From assembly GCA_937873285.1 (NCBI GenBank), contig CALMNV010000312.1, forward strand, positions 1 through 7,831: 7,831 nt of DNA, in the 5' to 3' direction. A program made the position numbers and the translations under genes. Source of the DNA: an uncultured Intrasporangium sp. (lineage in GTDB: Bacteria > Actinomycetota > Actinomycetes > Actinomycetales > Dermatophilaceae). The first letter of the stretch is position 1. Every line of letters starts with the position of its first letter. The notes below the pieces were generated by a model. The model did not search any database, was not told where the DNA came from, and worked only from the letters and a program-made list of their open reading frames with translations. Positions 5,430-7,831 of the stretch are shown here, one piece after another.

Positions 5430-6793
5430 CCGCCGTCCCGCTCGCCGGCGGCGCCGTGCTGCTCCTGCTGGCGTCGTCGGTGACGATCGGGGCCGACACC
5501 ATGTGGTTCGTCGCGATGGGCGACTGGATCGCCCGGCACCGCGGGCTGCCCACCGGGATCCCGTTCGCGGCGGCCGACTCCAGTGGGTGGCCCAACGTGC
5601 CGGTCCTCGGCGAGCTCGCCTTCGCCGGCCTGCATGCCCTCGGACCGCTCGGGCTTCCGGCGGCGCAGCTCGTCGTCGACGCGGTGGTGCTCGCCGTGCT
5701 CGCGGTGGACGCTCGCCGGCTGGGCGCCGGGCAGCGCGCCACCGCAGCCGTCCTCGTCGTCGCGGCCGCCGGGGCGCTGCCCGCGCTGGGCATCGTGCGG
5801 GCCCAGCTGCTCTCGCTCGTGCCCTTCGCGCTGCTGGCCCTCCTCCTTCGCGCCGAGCACCGGACGCCCTCCCGCCGGGTCTGGCTCGTCCCGGTGCTCG
5901 TGGCGGCGTGGGGCAACGTGCACGGCGCCGTGCTGGTCGGGGTCGCGCTGGCCGGCTGTCACCTCCTCCTCTCCCGGCTGCGACGAGAGCCGGGAGTCGC
6001 GGTCGCTGTCGGGCTCGCGACGCTGGCGGCCCTCTGGCTCAACCCGGCCGGCCTGCGCACCGGCGCCTACTACGTGGGCGCGCTCGGCAACGAGGCCGCC
6101 CGGCGCAGGTCGGAGCTGTGGGCGTCGCCAGACCTCGGGCAGCCGTTCGACCTGCTGCTCGTGGCGGCGGCGCTGCTCCTGCTCGGGCTCGCCGTCGCAG
6201 CCCGCGGCCCGCTCTGGGAGCAGGTCGCGCTCGCCGGGCTGGCCGTCGCGACGACCACCTCGGCACGCCACGGCGTCTGGCTGGTGCTCCTCGCGGCGCC
6301 CCCCGCCGCGGCCGGGTGGTCCGCCCTGCGACGCGGCAGGGCCGGGCGGCATGGGTCCTTCGGCCCCGGCCGGCCGGTCCGGGCGCCGAGCCGACGCCGC
6401 GCCGCTGCGGTGACCGTCGTCCTCGCCCTGCTCACCGCCGGCCTGCTCCTCTCGCGGCGCGACGCGTTCTCCTCGTCCGACCCGGTGGTCTCGACGGTGC
6501 ACCGCGTCGCGGGCTCTCGGGTGGTGCTCGCGCCTGAGCCGCTTGCCGAGTCGCTCGCCGTCGCCGGCGTGACGCTGTGGATGAGCAACCCCATCGATGC
6601 CTTCTCCCCCGCCGACCAGGCGGCATACCTCGACTTCGTCTCCGGCTCCGGCCCGTCGGCGAGGCGCGCGATCGACGCGGCGCGCGTCGTCGTTGCCAGG
6701 AGCGGCTCGCCGCCGCGCGCGCTCCTTTCGGAGCGGGACTTCGTCGTCGTCGCGCGCGTCGAGGGCTACGACGTCCTCGAGCGCCGCCCCTAG
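5426..6793 (+). CDS. Polytopic membrane protein, GT-C glycosyltransferase-like
   Basis: I do not recognise a named gene. The 455-residue product has roughly nine or ten hydrophobic segments up to about residue 342 and a short soluble tail (346-455). Its motifs recall a family of bacterial GT-C-fold-like membrane proteins: an N-terminal Asp with aromatic (ADTMWF, 23-28), GDWIARHRGLPTGIPF (32-47), VRAQLLSLVPF (124-134), WGNVHG (162-167), LNPAG (205-209) and SNPIDAFSPADQ (387-398). Known GT-C enzymes use lipid-linked sugars and act on the outer face of the membrane; no activity is shown here. A basic loop at 301-325 is probably cytoplasmic. The GTG start at 5426 overlaps the peptidase stop, which implies coupled translation. 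A pilus or envelope modification role is inference. It could equally be an unrelated transporter-like protein. Confidence 0.7.
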   Translation: MTAVPLAGGAVLLLLASSVTIGADTMWFVAMGDWIARHRGLPTGIPFAAADSSGWPNVPVLGELAFAGLHALGPLGLPAAQLVVDAVVLAVLAVDARRLGAGQRATAAVLVVAAAGALPALGIVRAQLLSLVPFALLALLLRAEHRTPSRRVWLVPVLVAAWGNVHGAVLVGVALAGCHLLLSRLRREPGVAVAVGLATLAALWLNPAGLRTGAYYVGALGNEAARRRSELWASPDLGQPFDLLLVAAALLLLGLAVAARGPLWEQVALAGLAVATTTSARHGVWLVLLAAPPAAAGWSALRRGRAGRHGSFGPGRPVRAPSRRRAAAVTVVLALLTAGLLLSRRDAFSSSDPVVSTVHRVAGSRVVLAPEPLAESLAVAGVTLWMSNPIDAFSPADQAAYLDFVSGSGPSARRAIDAARVVVARSGSPPRALLSERDFVVVARVEGYDVLERRP

Positions 6794-6818
6794 GAGCGAC
6801 TGCGGCATCCGGCGCTCC
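6793..6818 (+). terminator. Candidate terminator hairpin at the end of the membrane protein gene
   Basis: GGAGCG (6793-6798, starting on the last base of the stop codon) and CGCTCC (6813-6818) form a 6-base stem. CGG/CCG inside can extend it around a CAT loop. CCCTTCTC follows, with little T. GAGCGCC (6779-6785) can compete for the same 3' arm with 7 pairs. It is a moderate candidate to close the two-gene unit before nhaA. Confidence 0.4.
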
Positions 6819-6862
6819 CCCTTCTCGGGTGCCGCCTTCGCCCCGCTCGCGGTGCTGCCCGC

Positions 6863-6868
6863 TAGAAT
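6863..6868 (+). promoter_or_regulatory. Candidate -10 box of the nhaA promoter
   Basis: TAGAAT matches the TATAAT consensus at five of six positions and stands out in a very GC-rich gap. No convincing -35 box lies 16-18 bases upstream; the nearest TTCGCC is 20 bases away. A start near 6875 would leave an untranslated leader of about 75-78 bases before nhaA. Confidence 0.5.
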
Positions 6869-6875
6869 CGAGCCG

Positions 6876-6952
6876 TCGCGCGCCGGTGCGTGTCATGGTG
6901 TGCCGGGAAGTCTGGTCGGCGTCCCCTGCTGATCTGCTCTGAAGGGCCCGCC
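6876..6952 (+). promoter_or_regulatory. Structured 5' leader of nhaA, possible cis-acting RNA
   Basis: The stretch between the proposed start and the nhaA ATG can fold. GCCG (6902-6905) pairs with CGGC (6917-6920) around GGAAGTCTGGT. CCCT (6924-6927) can pair with AGGG (6943-6946), which is part of the nhaA ribosome binding site. GGG at 6905-6907 could alternatively take CCC at 6924-6926, giving two exclusive states. Lithium-sensing RNAs precede nhaA in other bacteria, but I cannot show a match to those classes. The folding is by eye only. Confidence 0.3.
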
Positions 6953-7831
6953 ATGACCTCCCCAGCGCACCCGCCACAGCCCGCCGGCTCGCCCGCGCGC
7001 CGACGCCTTCTCGGGCGCGGCACCTGGCGCGAGGCCGAGTACATCCGCGACCTGCTGCGCACCGAGACCGTCGGCGGCGCGATCCTGCTCCTCGCGGCCG
7101 TCGCGGCGCTGCTCTTCGCCAACTCGCCGTGGCGGGCGGCATACGGCACGCTCCGGAACATCACGGTCGGTCCCGCCGCTCTGCACCTCGACCTCAGCCT
7201 CAGCGCGTGGGCCTCGGACGGGCTGCTCGCGATCTTCTTCCTCGTCGCCGGGATCGAGCTCAAGCGGGAGTTCACCGCGGGCGACCTCGCCGACCCGCGC
7301 AAGGCCGCGCTGCCCATCGCCGCCGCCGTGTGCGGGGTGGCGGTGCCCGCGATCCTGTATGCCGCCGTCGTGACCCTCTCGGGGGGTGGCGGCGACGTGC
7401 TGCGGGGATGGGCCATTCCCACTGCGACCGACATCGCCTTCGCGCTCGCCGTGCTCGCGGTCATCGGCACGCACCTGCCGTCTGCACTGCGGGCGTTCCT
7501 GCTCACGCTCGCCGTCGTCGACGACCTCATCGCGATCACGATCATCGCGCTCTTCTACACCACGAGCCTCAACCTGCTGGCCCTGGCCGGCGCGTTGCTG
7601 CCCGTCGTCGCGTGGCACGTCCTGCTCCGCCGCCGGATCTTCTCGCCGTTCGTCCTCGCCGTCCCGGCCCTGCTCACCTGGGGCCTCGTGCACGCCTCCG
7701 GGGTGCACGCCACGGTGGCCGGCGTGCTGCTCGGCCTGACGGTCCCGGTCTCCCGGGCGCTCGAGGCCGACCCTCGACGCCGGTCGACCGCCGAGCGTCT
7801 CGAGCACCGGCTCCGACCCTTCTCGGCCGGC
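6953..7831 (+). CDS. nhaA: NhaA-family Na+/H+ antiporter, C-terminus cut off
   Basis: This inner-membrane antiporter expels Na+ (or Li+) in exchange for H+ and supports pH and salt homeostasis. The first 293 residues are present and the gene continues past the right edge. After a cytoplasmic tail of about 38 residues, family motifs occur in order: [20 protein letters not shown] (41-60), [13 protein letters not shown] (95-107), [14 protein letters not shown] (155-168) with Asp160, [10 protein letters not shown] (186-195) with the ion-binding pair Asp190-Asp191, and [17 protein letters not shown]. All three key aspartates are intact. The tail before the first helix is longer and more Pro/Arg-rich than in E. 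coli NhaA, but this is usual in actinobacteria. The ATG at 6953 has GAAGGG 6 bases upstream. A link to the pilus genes is unlikely. Confidence 0.95.
   Translation, partial: MTSPAHPPQPAGSPARRRLLGRGTWREAEYIRDLLRTETVGGAILLLAAVAALLFANSPWRAAYGTLRNITVGPAALHLDLSLSAWASDGLLAIFFLVAGIELKREFTAGDLADPRKAALPIAAAVCGVAVPAILYAAVVTLSGGGGDVLRGWAIPTATDIAFALAVLAVIGTHLPSALRAFLLTLAVVDDLIAITIIALFYTTSLNLLALAGALLPVVAWHVLLRRRIFSPFVLAVPALLTWGLVHASGVHATVAGVLLGLTVPVSRALEADPRRRSTAERLEHRLRPFSAG

Noticed and set aside
5342..6808. A 488-codon minus-strand open frame opposite the membrane protein gene
   Set aside because: Its product is Arg/Gly/Glu-rich with no domain or helix pattern, whereas the plus strand encodes clear membrane segments and motifs.
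6876..6952. Assigning the nhaA leader to a known lithium or sodium riboswitch class
   Set aside because: I could not align it to a consensus from memory, so only a candidate structured leader is reported.
1..7831. A novel defence, mobile or CRISPR system
   Set aside because: There are no transposase, integrase, toxin-antitoxin or spaced-repeat signals. The window is well explained by a Tad pilus locus and nhaA.

Overview
The window is GC-rich (roughly 70% by eye) and codes densely, with third positions dominated by G/C, several GTG starts and 4-base gene overlaps. Together with a tad pilus locus that has no secretin gene in view, this points to a high-GC Gram-positive actinobacterium. Micrococcales, perhaps near Intrasporangiaceae, is a guess from general style and not a demonstrated placement.

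Bases 1-4508 form one leftward cluster for a Tad (Flp, type IVc) pilus. In transcription order it holds flp (major pilin, 4508-4320), a strong hairpin and short tandem repeats in a 107-base gap, tadE (4212-3802), a TadG-like gene (3814-2531), cpaB (2512-1721), cpaE/tadZ (1724-552) and the N-terminal 185 codons of the motor ATPase cpaF/tadA, which runs off the left edge. From tadE onward the genes overlap or nearly touch, so they are very probably one translationally coupled operon. tadB and tadC, the platform proteins, are expected beyond the left edge.

Bases 4509-4736 are a divergent control region. It carries a plausible flp promoter and a near-consensus CRP/GlxR-type palindrome (4620-4635). 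To the right, bases 4737-6793 hold a rightward two-gene unit. The first gene is a short prepilin peptidase of the A24/TadV type, which should process Flp and probably TadE. The second, overlapping by GTGA, is a 455-residue multi-spanning membrane protein with GT-C glycosyltransferase-like motifs and no assigned function. Bases 6953-7831 hold an NhaA Na+/H+ antiporter cut off at the right edge. A promoter-like TAGAAT box and an untranslated leader of about 75 bases precede it.

The genes suggest this picture: Flp is made in excess from the first cistron, the peptidase cleaves the pilins, CpaE positions the machine, CpaF powers it, and CpaB and TadG act in the cell envelope. The membrane protein may modify the pilus or the envelope, which is inference. 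NhaA belongs to ion and pH homeostasis and is probably unrelated. I found no mobile element, CRISPR array, tRNA or rRNA. The less ordinary points are the CRP-like operator, the post-flp hairpin and repeats, the GT-C-like partner of the peptidase, the nhaA leader, and a dispersed 10-mer (GGCGGCATAC) that recurs five times at Ala-Ala-Tyr or Tyr-Ala-Ala codons.
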